A stretch of DNA of 64,000 bases from Artocarpus heterophyllus (lineage: Eukaryota; Streptophyta; Magnoliopsida; Rosales; Moraceae), in NCBI GenBank assembly GCA_025403435.1, contig CM046330.1:20792239-20856238 (forward strand), in the 5' to 3' direction. Made by a program: the position numbers and the translations under genes. Below, in pieces: positions 21,701 to 32,608 of this stretch (positions are counted from its first letter, which is position 1; every line of letters starts with the position of its first letter). The notes beneath the pieces were generated by a model. The model ran no database searches. It was not told where the DNA came from and saw only the letters and a program-made list of their open reading frames with translations.

Positions 21701-22421
21701 TAACCAAACTTGATCTTCATGAACTTGTTTAGGTGTCATTGGTACAGGAGTGAATGCTCTCTGGTTGTGCATACGAGAATATTTGTTGGTGTAGCCATCA
21801 TGTTTGACTCGACGTTCAAATTGCCATGGTTGACCTAGTAACAAGTGTCCGGCTTGCATTGGGACTACATCGCACAAAACTTCATCTTCATATCTACCAA
21901 AGCGAAACGAAATTAATGCCTGTTTAGTTACCTTCACTTCACCACTATTATTGAACCATTGAAACTTGTAAGGTCGAGGATGTTTGGTCATTGGCAGCCC
22001 TAATTTGTCAACCATAGTAGTGCTAGCAACATTCGTACAACTCCCTCCATCTATTATCACACTACATACCTTGTTCCACACGTGACACCTAGTATGGAAA
22101 ATGTTCTCACGTTGCTCTTCTTCTTCCTCTTTGGCTTGCACACTAAGGGCTCGTTGAGTGACCAACAATTCACCTTGGGCAGCATACTCCTCCTCATCCA
22201 CATCCTCCAATACTGGCATGGAGTCCTCATCTGATTCGTCGTCCGTAACAACCTCTCCGTCGTCTCGTAACACCATCACCCTTTTGTTCGGACAATGGCT
22301 TGAGATGTGACCCTTGCCTTGGCATTTGAAACATTTAATATCATGGTTTCGAGAAGTGGATGAATCATGTTTACCTTGGTTTGAAGGGCTAGCCGTGGCT
22401 GGTTTTGGCTCGAACTTAGAC
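18521..22421 (-). pseudogene. Gypsy-3 polyprotein: zinc knuckle to C-terminus (decayed)
   Basis: Minus strand, following the Copia-3 gap. An open stretch of about 400 codons (22421-21206) has the zinc knuckle CFKCQGKGHISSHC, protease IIDGGSCTN and a charged linker. Then stops near 21191-21205, RT 21190-20630 with YFDDILIYS, a TAG at 20627-20629, RNase H with CDASG and ADALSRR (20509-19979, two stops), integrase zinc-binding region (19909-19622) and core (19609-18998) with SDRDAKF and QTEEVN, then the tail (18967-18521). The last 74 or so codons lie in the LTR. Most stops look like TGG or CGA to TGA changes, the mark of methylated-cytosine decay. Confidence 0.92.
18744..18757 (-). promoter_or_regulatory. 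Gypsy-3 polypurine tract
   Basis: Plus-strand TTCCCCGCCTCTTG, i.e. CAAGAGGCGGGGAA on the element strand, next to the 3' LTR. Confidence 0.75.
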
Positions 22422-22426
22422 CTAGC
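22422..22426. other. Copia-3 TSD, left copy (CTAGC)
   Basis: CTAGC recurs exactly at 31691-31695. Confidence 0.95.
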
Positions 22427-22830
22427 TGTTGGAAACAAATTGTGCAGCGGAATTTTTCAAATTTTTTCATCAGAGTAATTTCCAAAACACAAGTTTGACA
22501 TGTCATATGTATAAATTAGATAGATCTTACTAACCTCAGTGTGCCATAAAACCTCCGCAATCCGTGTAGAGAAGTAACGTTCCAGAAGAGCCTCAACCAA
22601 CTGGTCTTCTTTGCTATTCTCTATCCACAACCGGAGTGAGTGTGGGCTCACACGTACAGCTTCTTCCACCGGTGACTCTCCTTCCAACCAATAGAGAGAA
22701 CCCAAAGCTAGTGTTCGTGATTTGTGAACAAAAGCTCTCAGGGAGTTTTCAGATGCTCACTAGAAGAGTATCACTCTTAATCTCTCAAATTGATCTATAT
22801 TAATCTGAGTAAATCATGAGACTCACTCCC

Positions 22831-22838
22831 TTTATATA
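22831..22838 (-). promoter_or_regulatory. TATA box, Copia-3 3' LTR
   Basis: TATATAAA on the minus strand followed by GGGAGTGAGTCTCA. The same box occurs in the other family LTRs (30089, 38511, 46053, 53679 and 62058). Confidence 0.75.
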
Positions 22839-22956
22839 GCTATTGGTCCTGGGGTCAGTCCATATCAGATTAGGTCTCAAAAACTCAAAACAGAATCATA
22901 TTCGGATCAGTATCGGATAAGTTCCGCGTCAAAACGCGTAATCTTATCTCCCGCTG

Positions 22957-23035
22957 ATCGGCATGCCGAACATTCTGATCGGCAGGCCGATCAGGCCAGT
23001 TCGGCAGGCCGAACACGTCATCCGACAGGCCGAAC
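22957..23035. repeat. Dyad array (4 units), Copia-3 3' LTR U3
   Basis: Four units of the dyad TCGGC-NN-GCCGA: TCGGCATGCCGAAC, TCGGCAGGCCGAT, TTCGGCAGGCCGAAC and TCCGACAGGCCGAAC, about 22-25 bp apart. GC-rich in an AT-rich LTR. Confidence 0.85.
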
Positions 23036-24474
23036 TCCTGAGAAAAAATCTCCACGAATCTTTTATTTTCCATCCGAGATTTTAAAGGATAAAGTCTCAA
23101 TTTTGATTCAAATAACCCAATAGAGAAGTTATCTGATCAAAACAAACTTTATCAAGATAATCTCTAAGAAAATAAATCAATTCACAATAATTCTACAAGT
23201 TTATCTTGTTCTAATTTGTCCAAAATTAAAACAACCGATAAACAGACAAGAATTATCTGATCGCAATAATTCAACAAGTTTATCTTGAACTAATTTCTTA
23301 CAAAATTAATTCAACCGATAAACAGACACGAATTATTTGATTCTTACAAATTTTAAACCAATCTGATAAATCCGACATAAGTCACCAATTATTGGAAAAA
23401 CACGCCGTGTCGTTACAGGATTTTGTGAGCTAGCAAAGGGGACCAAAATGGACCTATAAAGTTCAAGCTCATGATAATTATGAAACCCAATATCCTAGAT
23501 ATACATTTCACAATTATCAACTCCAACGCTACTCCACTAAAAGCTTGGAGCTGCACTCTCAAACTTTATAGAATTACGAAGCTCGTGTAGCTAAGTCTCC
23601 ATGACATATCATAGTGCATCGTATCCCCATATGATAATCCATAATCGGCTTAAGGACAAGTTCTGTCTTACCTTCCTGATTAATTTTATCTTACGTTCCA
23701 TTGTCTCACCATTAGAAAACTTACCATCCAAAGATAGTATACCATTCGGTTACACCTATGTATCCAAATGGTTGAGCGCTCCAGTTTTCCAATTACAGGA
23801 CAACGCATATAAGAGGATATCATTACTCCTAAAGAGGAGCTATGGATTCCATATCTATGAATAACAAGTCTACGCTATCAAGAGTCATGCCTCCAACGTA
23901 CTGGCTTGCATACCACTATAGAGATGTGGGAGTCACCCATTGGTACATCAAAAGACACAAGTCGAGACAACGGGCCCACTATTCATCTTAGGATTAAGAT
24001 ACAATACAAATGACTGTCTAAAGTAAATCGATTTGCCAAGATAGAATTATTAATCCAAACCAATTCACTTTATGTCCCGATCCAACACATCGTCACCTAT
24101 GACAACGTGCCAATGTTTCTATTCAAGGAGTCCAACTCCGACGGCCAAGACAAACCATCTCCCAAAAGGGATATAGACAACATAACAATCTTTACATGAA
24201 TAAAGCGCCCAACTTTATTCCCTCGATTACGGATCATATGTTTTAGACCATCGCCTTAAGAATCATGTCTTTCGCATAATCATCCCATCATATGCCCAAT
24301 TCTTAAGGTTTAGATTGACAGTCTCAGACTACTGTTTGCTTATCATACATTCAACAAATATGAACATAAAGAGGACAAGATTTGGTATATATATAAATGA
24401 ATAAATTCTTTATTGATAAAAATGTCTCCAAAAACGTATTACATTTTTACTCCTTAGGGCATACATGTCTAACA

Positions 24475-25013
24475 ATCTCCCACTTGCACTAAGTGAGTAA
24501 ATACAGCAAATTTCGCGTCCCCATAGCTTCCACATGCCTCTCGAAGACTCTCCCAGTAAGTGTCTTCATAAATGGATCAGCTAAATTGTCCTCTAGCGCG
24601 ATCTTGCACACCGTGACATGCCCGCCCTCAACGAAGTCCTTTATCACATGATACTTTCGATCAATATGCTTACTCTTCTTATGAAATCTTGGTTCCTTAG
24701 CATTAGCTACCGCCGCACTGTTATCACAGTATAGTGATACCGCTATATCCATACCAGGAACTACCTTAAGATCCCCAAGGAACTTGCGGAGCCACACTGC
24801 TTCTTTCGAAGCATCACTAGCTGCCACATACTTGGCCTCCATCGTTGAATCCGAAGTGCAATCTTGCTTCGCACTTCTCCAACTGATGGCACCGCCACCC
24901 AGAGTAAACACAAACCCCGAAGTCGATTTCTTAGAATCCAGACAGGATTGAAAATCTGAATCAGTGTATCCTAGAGGAGTCAAGTACTCACCCGAATACA
25001 CGAGCATATACCC
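24475..25013 (-). pseudogene. Copia-3 RNase H region
   Basis: Minus-strand open stretch of 172 codons (25007-24489) after the RT-RNase H stop. It has SGFVFTLGGGAISWRSAKQD, STMEAKYVAASDASKEAVWL, LYCDNSAAVANAKEPRFHKK and LADPFMKTLTGRVFERHVEA, a complete Copia RNase H with its usual acidic residues (TMEAEY-type E and YCDN D). The PPT complement ATCTCCCACT lies at 24475-24484. Intact within itself but cut off from RT by the stop at 25014-25016, which sister copies share. Confidence 0.85.
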
Positions 25014-25506
25014 TCAAGTTCTTCTCAAGTACTTGAAAATATGCTTTACCGCAACCCAATGGTTCGGTCCTGGATCCGCCTGAAATCGACTTACAATCCC
25101 GACCGCATAGCTAATATCCGGTCGAGTGCAAAGCATGGCATACATGAGACTACCCACTGCCGAAGCATAAGGCAACTTCTTCATGTATTCTCTTTCTTCA
25201 TAAGACTTTGGAGAGTCTTTCTTAGAAAGAGTAATTCCAGACCTAGATGGTTGCCCACCTTTCTTGGAATCCTGCATTGCAAACCTCTTGAGAATTTTAT
25301 CTATGTAGCCGGCCTGTGACAAAGCTATCATTTTGTTCTTCCTATCCCGAAAGATCTGGATACCGAGAACAAAATTAGCCTCACCCAAGTCCTTCATGTC
25401 AAACTACTTGGTCAACCATAATTTGACCGATGACAATGCCCCAACGTCATTGCCAATTAGCAGAATGTCATCAACATAGAGCAGTAGAAAAACCACCTTC
25501 CCATCC
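25014..25506 (-). pseudogene. Copia-3 RT C-terminal part (N-terminal RT deleted)
   Basis: Minus strand. [11 protein letters not shown] is encoded around 25450-25482 and the thumb/connection (MKDLGEANFVLGIQIFRDRK, AVGSLMYAMLCTRPDISYAV) at 25397-25014. Upstream of YVDD about 420 bp present in Copia-4 are missing: the sequence jumps from the codons before LLLYVDD to the integrase-RT linker at 25506, with a CCT shared by both deletion edges, and the frame shifts. This copy could not make active RT. Confidence 0.85.
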
Positions 25507-26892
25507 TATGGGTTTTACCCCTTCGGGAAGATCCACAAGCTCCCAGACCTGATTAGTCTCCATAGACTTCATCTCTACATTCATGGCCCCTGTCCTGAGT
25601 CTTGAATCAACATCCTCCATAGCTTCTGCGTAAGTATAAGGATCCCTGTCATGTTCATCCGGTTCAGCCAAAAAGACCTCCCCATTGAACATATACCTTT
25701 CAGGTTGACGCCTGATCCTCCCACTACGCCGAAGCCCCTGATGTTGTTGTTCAAGTTCGTTTGGTTTTTCCACACCGATCGGAATGGTTTTGTTTAGAAC
25801 CTCCGGAGTGAACGAATCACCCCTTAACTCCTCAAGCACCACTTTGCTTCGAGGTTTAAAGTCGTCCATGTAACTCTCCTCAAGAAAAGTTGCATTAGTA
25901 GAAACCATGACTTTATTTTCCTTTGGGTTATAAAAATAACCCCCTTTAGTCCCTTTTGGATATCCTATAAACACGCAAACTTCCGAACGTGCTTCCAACT
26001 TATTCGGATCCTTAAACAGGACATGAGCTGGGCATCCCCATATGCGAATATGGTTTATAGATGTCTTCCGTCTTGTCCACAACTCGTGAGGAGTTTTAGG
26101 GACTGATTTTGAAGGCACATTGTTCAAAAGATAACATGCGGTTTGTAGTGCATATCCCCAAAAAGATAAAGGCAATGATGAGTAACTCATCATGGACCTG
26201 ACCATGTCCAACAAAGTCCTATTTCTTCTCTCTGCTACGCCATTATGTTGCGGAGTGCTCAGCTCAGTCAAATGGGATAAAATCTCATTCTCTAATAAGT
26301 GTCCCAAGAACTCATCAGAAAGGTATTTCCCACATCGATCAGATCAAAGTGCCTTTATGGGTCTGCCCAATTGCTTTTCCACTTCAGCCCGAAACTCCCT
26401 GAACTTATCATAAGTTTCACTTTTGTGGTGCATTAGGTACACATACCCATATCTTGAGTAATCGTCAATAAAAGTGACAAAGTACTCATACCCTCCTCGT
26501 GCCCGGATGTTCATTGGTCCGCAAACATCACTATGCACAAGTTCTAGAACCCCTTCGGCCCTATTGGCTTTAGACCTGTATGGTCTTTTGGCCATTTTAC
26601 CCTCCAAACAAGATTCACATTGAGGTATAGATTCCACCTTTAAGTGACTTAAAGGTCCATCCCTTACCAACCTTTGAATCCTATTCAAGTTAACATGGCC
26701 AAGGCGCAAATGCCAAAGATAAGTCTTATTAGAGTGAGAAGTTTTACGTCTTTTTGAGTTATTATCATTTATCTCAGCATTAAGCAATAAGTCCATCTTA
26801 GGTTTGATAAAATATAGATTATTTTGCATCCATCCAGAACAGATAAAAGATTTGTTTTTACAAATCACCACTTTTTCATTAAAAGATACCAC
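25507..26892 (-). pseudogene. Copia-3 integrase
   Basis: Minus strand. GAG-pre-integrase region (HLRLGHVNLNRIQRLVRDGP, CESCLEGKM), core with first catalytic D in HSDVCGPMN, then a TGA at 26344-26346 just before SDR, which carries the second D, and the E in [11 protein letters not shown]. After the stop the frame is open to 25506 and ends in the [12 protein letters not shown] linker. The integrase would insert cDNA into the host genome. The TGA stands where functional Copia proteins have Arg; Copia-2 and Copia-4 carry the same TGA. Confidence 0.88.
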
Positions 26893-26961
26893 GTAGGAGT
26901 CTTTAAATAAAGAAGATACAGAAATTAAATTCCTTTTAAATTTAGGAACATAAAAACAGTC

Positions 26962-28017
26962 TCACAAAATTAAATTCCTATAATTATCAAAATAAAGATG
27001 GACATCTCTCACTGCTTCCGCTGAGACCAAGGATCCATCGCCCATCTGAAGCGTTAAGTCTTCACGAAGTAGACTTCTCGTTTCTTTGAATCCCTGCAGA
27101 GAAACACAAACATGATTAGTGGCACCGGAGTCTATGACCCAGATGTCACTGGATTCCTCAACCAAACAAGTTTCTAAATATAGAAGATCACACCTACCTC
27201 CCTTGGAAAGGAAGTCCTTGCAATGCTTCTTCATATGCCCGACCTTACCACAGAAGAAGCACTTAAGCTTCTTTGGGTTCTTCTTCTTCTTCTTCTTGCT
27301 CTTGGTAGCAGCAGGAATAGAAGACTTCCCACTCTTGGCCCGTTGCTTCTTTCCATTCCCAGAGTTAGGATTGGAACCAGAAGCAGCTACCATATTGGCC
27401 TCACCACCAGCAGGAGACTCCCTGATCAGCAGTTCAAACTCCTGTAACTGTTTCATCAGTTCTGTCAAGGTCATATCCCGTCTATTGCTTAAATTAAAAG
27501 TAGCTCTAAACAGAATAAATTCCTTAGACAGAGTCTCAAAGACCATAGTCATCTGAGTTTCAGCATCGATGTAGGCTCCATTGGTTTGAGCCTCAGCGAG
27601 GTAACCCATGACCAACATCATGTGCTCCTTTACAGATGTCCCCGGTCTCTGTCTACAGTTTAAGAGTTTTCGAAGCGCCCCTTGCCGCTTCGTTATGGCC
27701 TGGCCTCTGAACATATCCTCAAGATTATCCATGATCTGCTTCGCAGTCTCATAATCCTGATGTTGAGCCTGCAGCACGTTGTTTATGCTGGCCATAACAT
27801 AGCAGCGGGCCTGATCATTAGCATCTTTCCAGCGGTCGTACGCTTGGAATTGCTCATTACTTGAGTCTCCTGTAGGCTCGGGAGGACAAGGAGTTGTCAG
27901 AACATATTTCAGTTTCTCAAAGGAAAGGACAATGTCTAGGTTCCGTTTCCAATCGTTATAGTTCTCACCGGTTAATTGGTTTTTGTCAAGTATCGATGAT
28001 AAAGCGTTTTTAGACAT
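26962..28017 (-). CDS. Copia-3 gag-protease (351 codons)
   Basis: From the ATG at 28017 (MSKNALSSILDKNQL) to a TGA at 26962. An in-frame extension upstream adds 24 residues but lacks conservation, so I prefer 28017. Capsid region with ENYNDWKRNLDIVLSFEKLK and HMMLVMGYLAEAQTN, basic stretch KSKKKKKKNPKK, zinc knuckle CFFCGKVGHMKKHC (residues 253-266), aspartic protease motif VIDSGATNHV (DSG at 296-298). Copia-4 reads on through the position of the final TGA (LQDCFYVPKF), so this stop is private to Copia-3. It would encode capsid and protease; the open frame is the longest Copia frame in the window. Confidence 0.85.
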   Translation of the reverse strand: MSKNALSSILDKNQLTGENYNDWKRNLDIVLSFEKLKYVLTTPCPPEPTGDSSNEQFQAYDRWKDANDQARCYVMASINNVLQAQHQDYETAKQIMDNLEDMFRGQAITKRQGALRKLLNCRQRPGTSVKEHMMLVMGYLAEAQTNGAYIDAETQMTMVFETLSKEFILFRATFNLSNRRDMTLTELMKQLQEFELLIRESPAGGEANMVAASGSNPNSGNGKKQRAKSGKSSIPAATKSKKKKKKNPKKLKCFFCGKVGHMKKHCKDFLSKGGRCDLLYLETCLVEESSDIWVIDSGATNHVCVSLQGFKETRSLLREDLTLQMGDGSLVSAEAVRDVHLYFDNYRNLIL

Positions 28018-29672
28018 TTTCAATCTACAATAAAGAATCATATACCAAACATAAGCAAACATATATAATAATTTAGTAAGATAACACAATCATGTATGTA
28101 AAATAATACAAATGCGTTTATGTGTCAAAACCTTGAAAATATCACAACCTTACAACGATAATTCCCAACTCAGAATTCAACAAGCTCCTAGGGGAGTCAT
28201 GCCAAATTCAATCAGGAACACGGATCCCCTCCTGATTAATATATGCCATCCAGGACCCGTATGATCCAGCATATACTAATAATCATTTCTTTGTTCATTA
28301 ATTTTATTAACAGAGCTCCTAGGGGAGGTTAATAATAAAAATAACGTGAGTGTATAACCACCGTTTCAATATTTTATCCATGATTTATAATCACCACCTA
28401 GGGGTGTGCAACCATAAATCATACTAAAATACCTTATCCTTTCAGAGATCCAATCTGGTACATGATAGAAATCCCTTCCTAGGGGTCGGGACCACCATGT
28501 TCTTCCTATGGACCAACGATGGAGGCCTTAGGTCCTCTCTTCGAAAACCTTCTCCCACTCAATCTTTTGAAGTCAAGGTTTTATTTTAAAATTATGCATG
28601 AACAATTTTAATATGAGCGGCACTCCCTATTGTATACGACATGTTATCAATATACATGGTAAATCATATTATAATGCAGACAAGCAAAGCAATCAAGCAA
28701 AGCTACAAGCAAAATAATAGTAACCGTAATATTATGGTTCCACCCTAGAGAATAGAAAACTAAGATTACAAGAGAATAATCGAGACATTTATCGATTCTT
28801 CATCCTTGAATCCTCAAGCTGTATCCTTCTTCATGTAATATCCATCTTTAAGTCTTCAATCCCGTATGAATCAAATACTTCATATTTCTGGTCATATCCA
28901 AATTTAATGTTTCTCAGAATTGTCCCAAAAATAAAATTAAAACTGCACCGAAAAAATTGCACCTTTTTTAGACACCTGGCAGCTCTCGGTCGGTAGGCCG
29001 GTCTGGGTGATCGGCCTGCCGATTATGAAGGTTTGGCCTACCGAACATGAAGGTTTGGCTTGCCGGCAGAGCACCAAAATTTCTGCCCCACTGTCGGCCT
29101 GTCGGACCACACGTCCGGCCTGCCGATCTGTGACCTTCGGCCTGCCGAACTGTGAGGTCCGGCATGCCGACCGAGCAGAAAACCGTTAATCCAAAAAATA
29201 CAATTTTAATGCAATTCATCAATTTTATTTTCAACAATTCAAAAACATAAAATTAGAGACTCAGGAAATACCTGGAGGCGCCATCATCAATCTTCTAGAT
29301 CCGACTTCTCGATCCGTCTTCTCCAGATAATTATTTAATTACAAAATTCTTACAAATTAAAAATTAAATAACAATTCCTAGACGGAGATGATAGTCCGCC
29401 ATCTAATTACATGAAAAACCTAGATACACATTCTAACCTCTAAGGAACCATAACCGGTATTAATTAATTAATAAATAATTAAACAATGATTTAATCAACA
29501 ATAATTAATTAATAAACATTCACCACATAATCCATGACAACATATATATTATATGGAAACCTAGAGTGCCATCTCTCTATAAAATTCAAATCAAGCATAG
29601 GAGAGATTAAGATCACAAAATTTATGCATATAACATGATCACAAACTTGCAAATTTATGTAAAAACCTCGTC
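28018..29672 (-). other. Copia-3 leader with CCTAGG hairpins and dyad array
   Basis: Non-coding 1.65 kb between PBS and gag. Nearest gag are four CCTAGGGG sites (28187, 28318, 28397, 28478), each at the tip of an inverted repeat, e.g. ATGATTTAT and ATAAATCAT around 28397. Further upstream lies a dyad array (28985-29176). Sister elements Copia-2 and -4 keep both. No open frame of note. Confidence 0.75.
28985..29176. repeat. Dyad array, Copia-3 leader
   Basis: Seven to nine units of TCGGCCTGCCGA and variants (GGTTTGGCCTACCGAAC, CTTCGGCCTGCCGAAC, GGCATGCCGACCGAG), spaced about 20-30 bp, inside the leader and separate from the LTR array. Confidence 0.85.
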
Positions 29673-29684
29673 TCTGATACCAAT
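29673..29684 (-). promoter_or_regulatory. Copia-3 primer-binding site
   Basis: Minus strand ATTGGTATCAGA, adjacent to the 5' LTR: initiator-Met tRNA type. Confidence 0.85.
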
Positions 29685-31690
29685 TGTTGGAAACAAATTG
29701 CGCAGCAGAATTTTTAAAATTTTTTCATCAGAGTAATTTCCAAAACACAAGTTTGACATGTTATATGTATAAATTAGACAGATCTTACTAACCTCAGTGT
29801 GCCATAGAACCTTCGCAATCCGTGTAGAGAAGTAACGTTCCAGAAGAGCCTCAACCAACTGGTCTTCTTTGCTACTCTCTATCCACAACCGGAGTGAGTG
29901 TGGGCTCACACGTACAGCTTTTTCCACCGGTGACTCTCCTTCCAACCAATAGAGAGAACCCAAAGCTAGTGTTCGTGATTTGTGAACAAAAGCTCTCAGG
30001 GAGTTTTCAGATGCTCACTAGAAGAGTATCACTCTTAATCTCTCAAATTGATCTACATTAATCTGAGTAAATCATGAGACTCACTCCCTTTATATAGCTA
30101 TTGGTCCTAGGGTCAGTCCATATCAGATTAGGTCTCAAAAACTCGAAACAGAATCAAATTCAGATCAGTATCTGATAAGATCCGTGTGAAAACACGTAAT
30201 CTTATCTCCCGCTGATCGGCAGGCCGAACACGTCATCCGGCAGGCCGAACTCCCGAGAAAAAATCTCCGTGAATCTTTTATTTTCCATCCGAGATTCTAA
30301 AGGATAAAGTCTTAGTTTTGATTCAAATAACCCAATAGAGAAGTTATCTGATCAAAACAAACTTTATCAAGATAATCTCTAAGAAAATAAATCAATTCAC
30401 AATAATTCTACAAGTTTATCTTGTTCTAATTTGTCCAAAATTAAAACAACCGATAAACAGACAAGAATTATCTGATCGCAATAATTCAACAAGTTTATCT
30501 TGAACTAATTTCTTACAAAATTAATTCAACCGATAAACAGACATGAATTATTTGATTCTTACAAATTTTAAACCAATCTGATAAATCCGACATAAGTCAC
30601 CAATTACTAGAAAAACACGCCGTGTCGTTACAGGATTTTGTGAGCTAGCAAAGGGGACCAAAATGGACCTATAAAGTTCAAGCTCATGATAATTATGAAA
30701 CCCAATATCCCAGATATACATTTCACAATTATCAACTCCAACGCTACTCCACTAAAAGCTTGGAGCTGCACTCTCGAACTTTATAGAATTACGAAGCTCG
30801 TGTAGCTAAGTCTCCATGACATATCATAGTGCATCGTATCCCCATATGATAATCCATAATCGGCTTAAGGACAAGTTCTGTCTTACCTTCCCTGATTAAT
30901 TTTATCTTACGTTCCATTGTCTCACCATTAGAAAACTTACCATCCAAAGATAGTATACCATTCGGTTACACCTATGTATCCAAATGGTTGAGCGCTCCAG
31001 TTTTCCAATTACAGGACAACGCATATAAGAGGATATCATTACTCCTAAAGAGGAGCTATGGATTCCATATCTATGAATAACAAGTCTATGCTATCAAGAG
31101 TCATGCCTCCAACGTACCGGCATGCATACCACTATAGAGATGTGGGAGTCACCCATTGGTACATCAAAAGACACAAATCGAGACAACGGGCCCACTATTC
31201 ATCTTAGGATTAAGATACAATACAAATGACTGTCTAAAGTGAATCGATTTGCCAAGACAGAATTATTAATCCAAACCAATTCACTTTATGTCTCGATCCA
31301 ACACATCGTCACCTATGACAACGTGCCAATGTTTCTATTCAAGGAGTCCAACTCCGACGGCCAAGACAAACCATCTCCCAAAAGGGATATAGACAACATA
31401 ACAATCTTTACATGAATAAAGCGCCCAACTTTATTCCCTCGATTGCGGATCATATGTTTTAGACCATCGCCTTAAGAATCGTGTCTTCCGCATAATCATC
31501 CCATCATATGCCCAATTCTTAAGGTTTAGATTGACAGTCTCAGACTACTGTTTGCTTATCATACTTTCAACAAATATGAACATAAAGAGGACAAGATTTG
31601 GTATATATATAATTGAATAAATTCTTTATTGATAAAAATGTCTCCAAAAACGTATTACATTTTTACTCCTTAGGGCATACATGTCTAACA
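29685..31690 (-). repeat. Copia-3 5' LTR (2006 bp)
   Basis: Same ends as the 3' LTR. TATA at 30089-30097, dyad array reduced to two units. It contains the empty site of Gypsy-1 (31107-31122). Confidence 0.95.
30213..30250. repeat. Dyad array (2 units), Copia-3 5' LTR U3
   Basis: GATCGGCAGGCCGAAC and CATCCGGCAGGCCGAAC, 116 bp upstream of TATA. The other LTR of the same element has four units. Confidence 0.85.
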
Positions 31691-31695
31691 CTAGC
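31691..31695. other. Copia-3 TSD, right copy (CTAGC)
   Basis: Exact repeat of 22422-22426. Confidence 0.95.
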
Positions 31696-32608
31696 TACTT
31701 ATTTCTCTTCTCTCTTCCCATAATTTGGCTTCCATGAAGAAGGTGCCGAACTAACATTCGCATGTGAGCTACCCCTCCTCTTGAGCTGCTGCTCTACTGT
31801 GATGGCCATGTTCAACCTGTCTTCTAATTCTACGTAGTATTGCATCTCCACCCTATCTTGAATATCCGGATTTAGCCCTTGCAAAAATCTTGCCATGGTT
31901 GCTTCTCGATCTTCCTCAACATTGGCTCATATCATGGCTATTTCCATTTCTTGATAATATTCCTCCACACTCCTGTTTCCTTGTCTCAGTCCTTGCAACT
32001 TTTTGTACAATTCCCGGTAGTAATGGTTGGGCACAAATCGCTTTCTCATCACCGTTTTCATCTCCTCCCATGTCCCAATCGGGTGTTCTTGGTTCCGTCG
32101 CCTATTCATTACCAACCGATCCCACCATAGAATCGCATAATCAGAGAACTCAATTGCATCAAGCTTAACTTTCTCTAACTCTGAGTAGTTATGGCAATCA
32201 AACACTAGCTCCACTTTCTTCTCCCACTCTAGGTAAGCTCCTGGGGTCATTTTTCCCTTGGAATGGCAGAATCTTCATTTTAATACCTCCCATATTATTG
32301 TCTTCCTGGTCCCTAGCTTCTCTATTCCCATTTCCACGCCTAAATCTGCCCCTATTTATCAGTGGTTCCTCCAACTCTTCTAATTCATCTTCCTCCGAAA
32401 GATCACATCCACCCCTCCGCCTATTTTGCATGTTTTGTGGCTGCCTATTACGTGTTCTGGCATCAACCTCATCTAATCTCTCCTGAATGGGCTCTAGCGC
32501 TCGCGTCAACAACCGTTCCATTTGCCTCATTAATGCTTGCAACTGAAGATTTGGAACGTTTTGTTGTGGAAGGTCATCTTTGGCTTCTCTTTCTTGATTC
32601 GGATTCAT
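31691..32608 (-). pseudogene. Gypsy-3 gag, N-terminal part (frameshifted)
   Basis: Starts at ATG 32608 on the minus strand. Coiled-coil-like start (LQALMRQMERLL), acidic region SEEDELEELEE, then GIKMKILPFQGKNDP, where a frameshift near 32240 moves the frame. The capsid core continues with [20 protein letters not shown] and [20 protein letters not shown], a stop after EMEIAMI, then [15 protein letters not shown] and a stop after GKREEK, just before Copia-3. The start is the family-standard gag start that Gypsy-2 has lost. Confidence 0.88.

Larger units (their letters stand above)
22427..24474 (-). repeat. Copia-3 3' LTR (2048 bp)
   Basis: Left end TGTTGGAAACAAATTG, right end GGGCATACATGTCTAACA. 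TATA on the minus strand (GCTATATAAAGGGAG, TATA core 22831-22838). A four-unit dyad array lies 119 bp upstream of it. The 42-bp excess over the 5' LTR is in this array. Confidence 0.95.
22427..31690 (-). mobile_element. Copia-3: 2-kb-LTR Copia element inside Gypsy-3 gag
   Basis: 9264 bp with LTRs of 2048 and 2006 bp, perfect TSD CTAGC, PBS, a 1.65-kb leader, gag-protease, integrase, a deleted RT and RNase H. It is the best preserved member of its family here and serves as the uninterrupted reference for Copia-4. The long LTRs (TGTTAGACATGTATGCCC start) and the gag type suggest an Angela-like Copia lineage; that is inference. It is the deepest level of the nest. Confidence 0.95.

Noticed and set aside
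26192..26413. Plus-strand frames across Copia-3 and Copia-4 integrase, similar to each other
   Set aside because: They are conserved only because the minus-strand integrase is; no independent start or domain.
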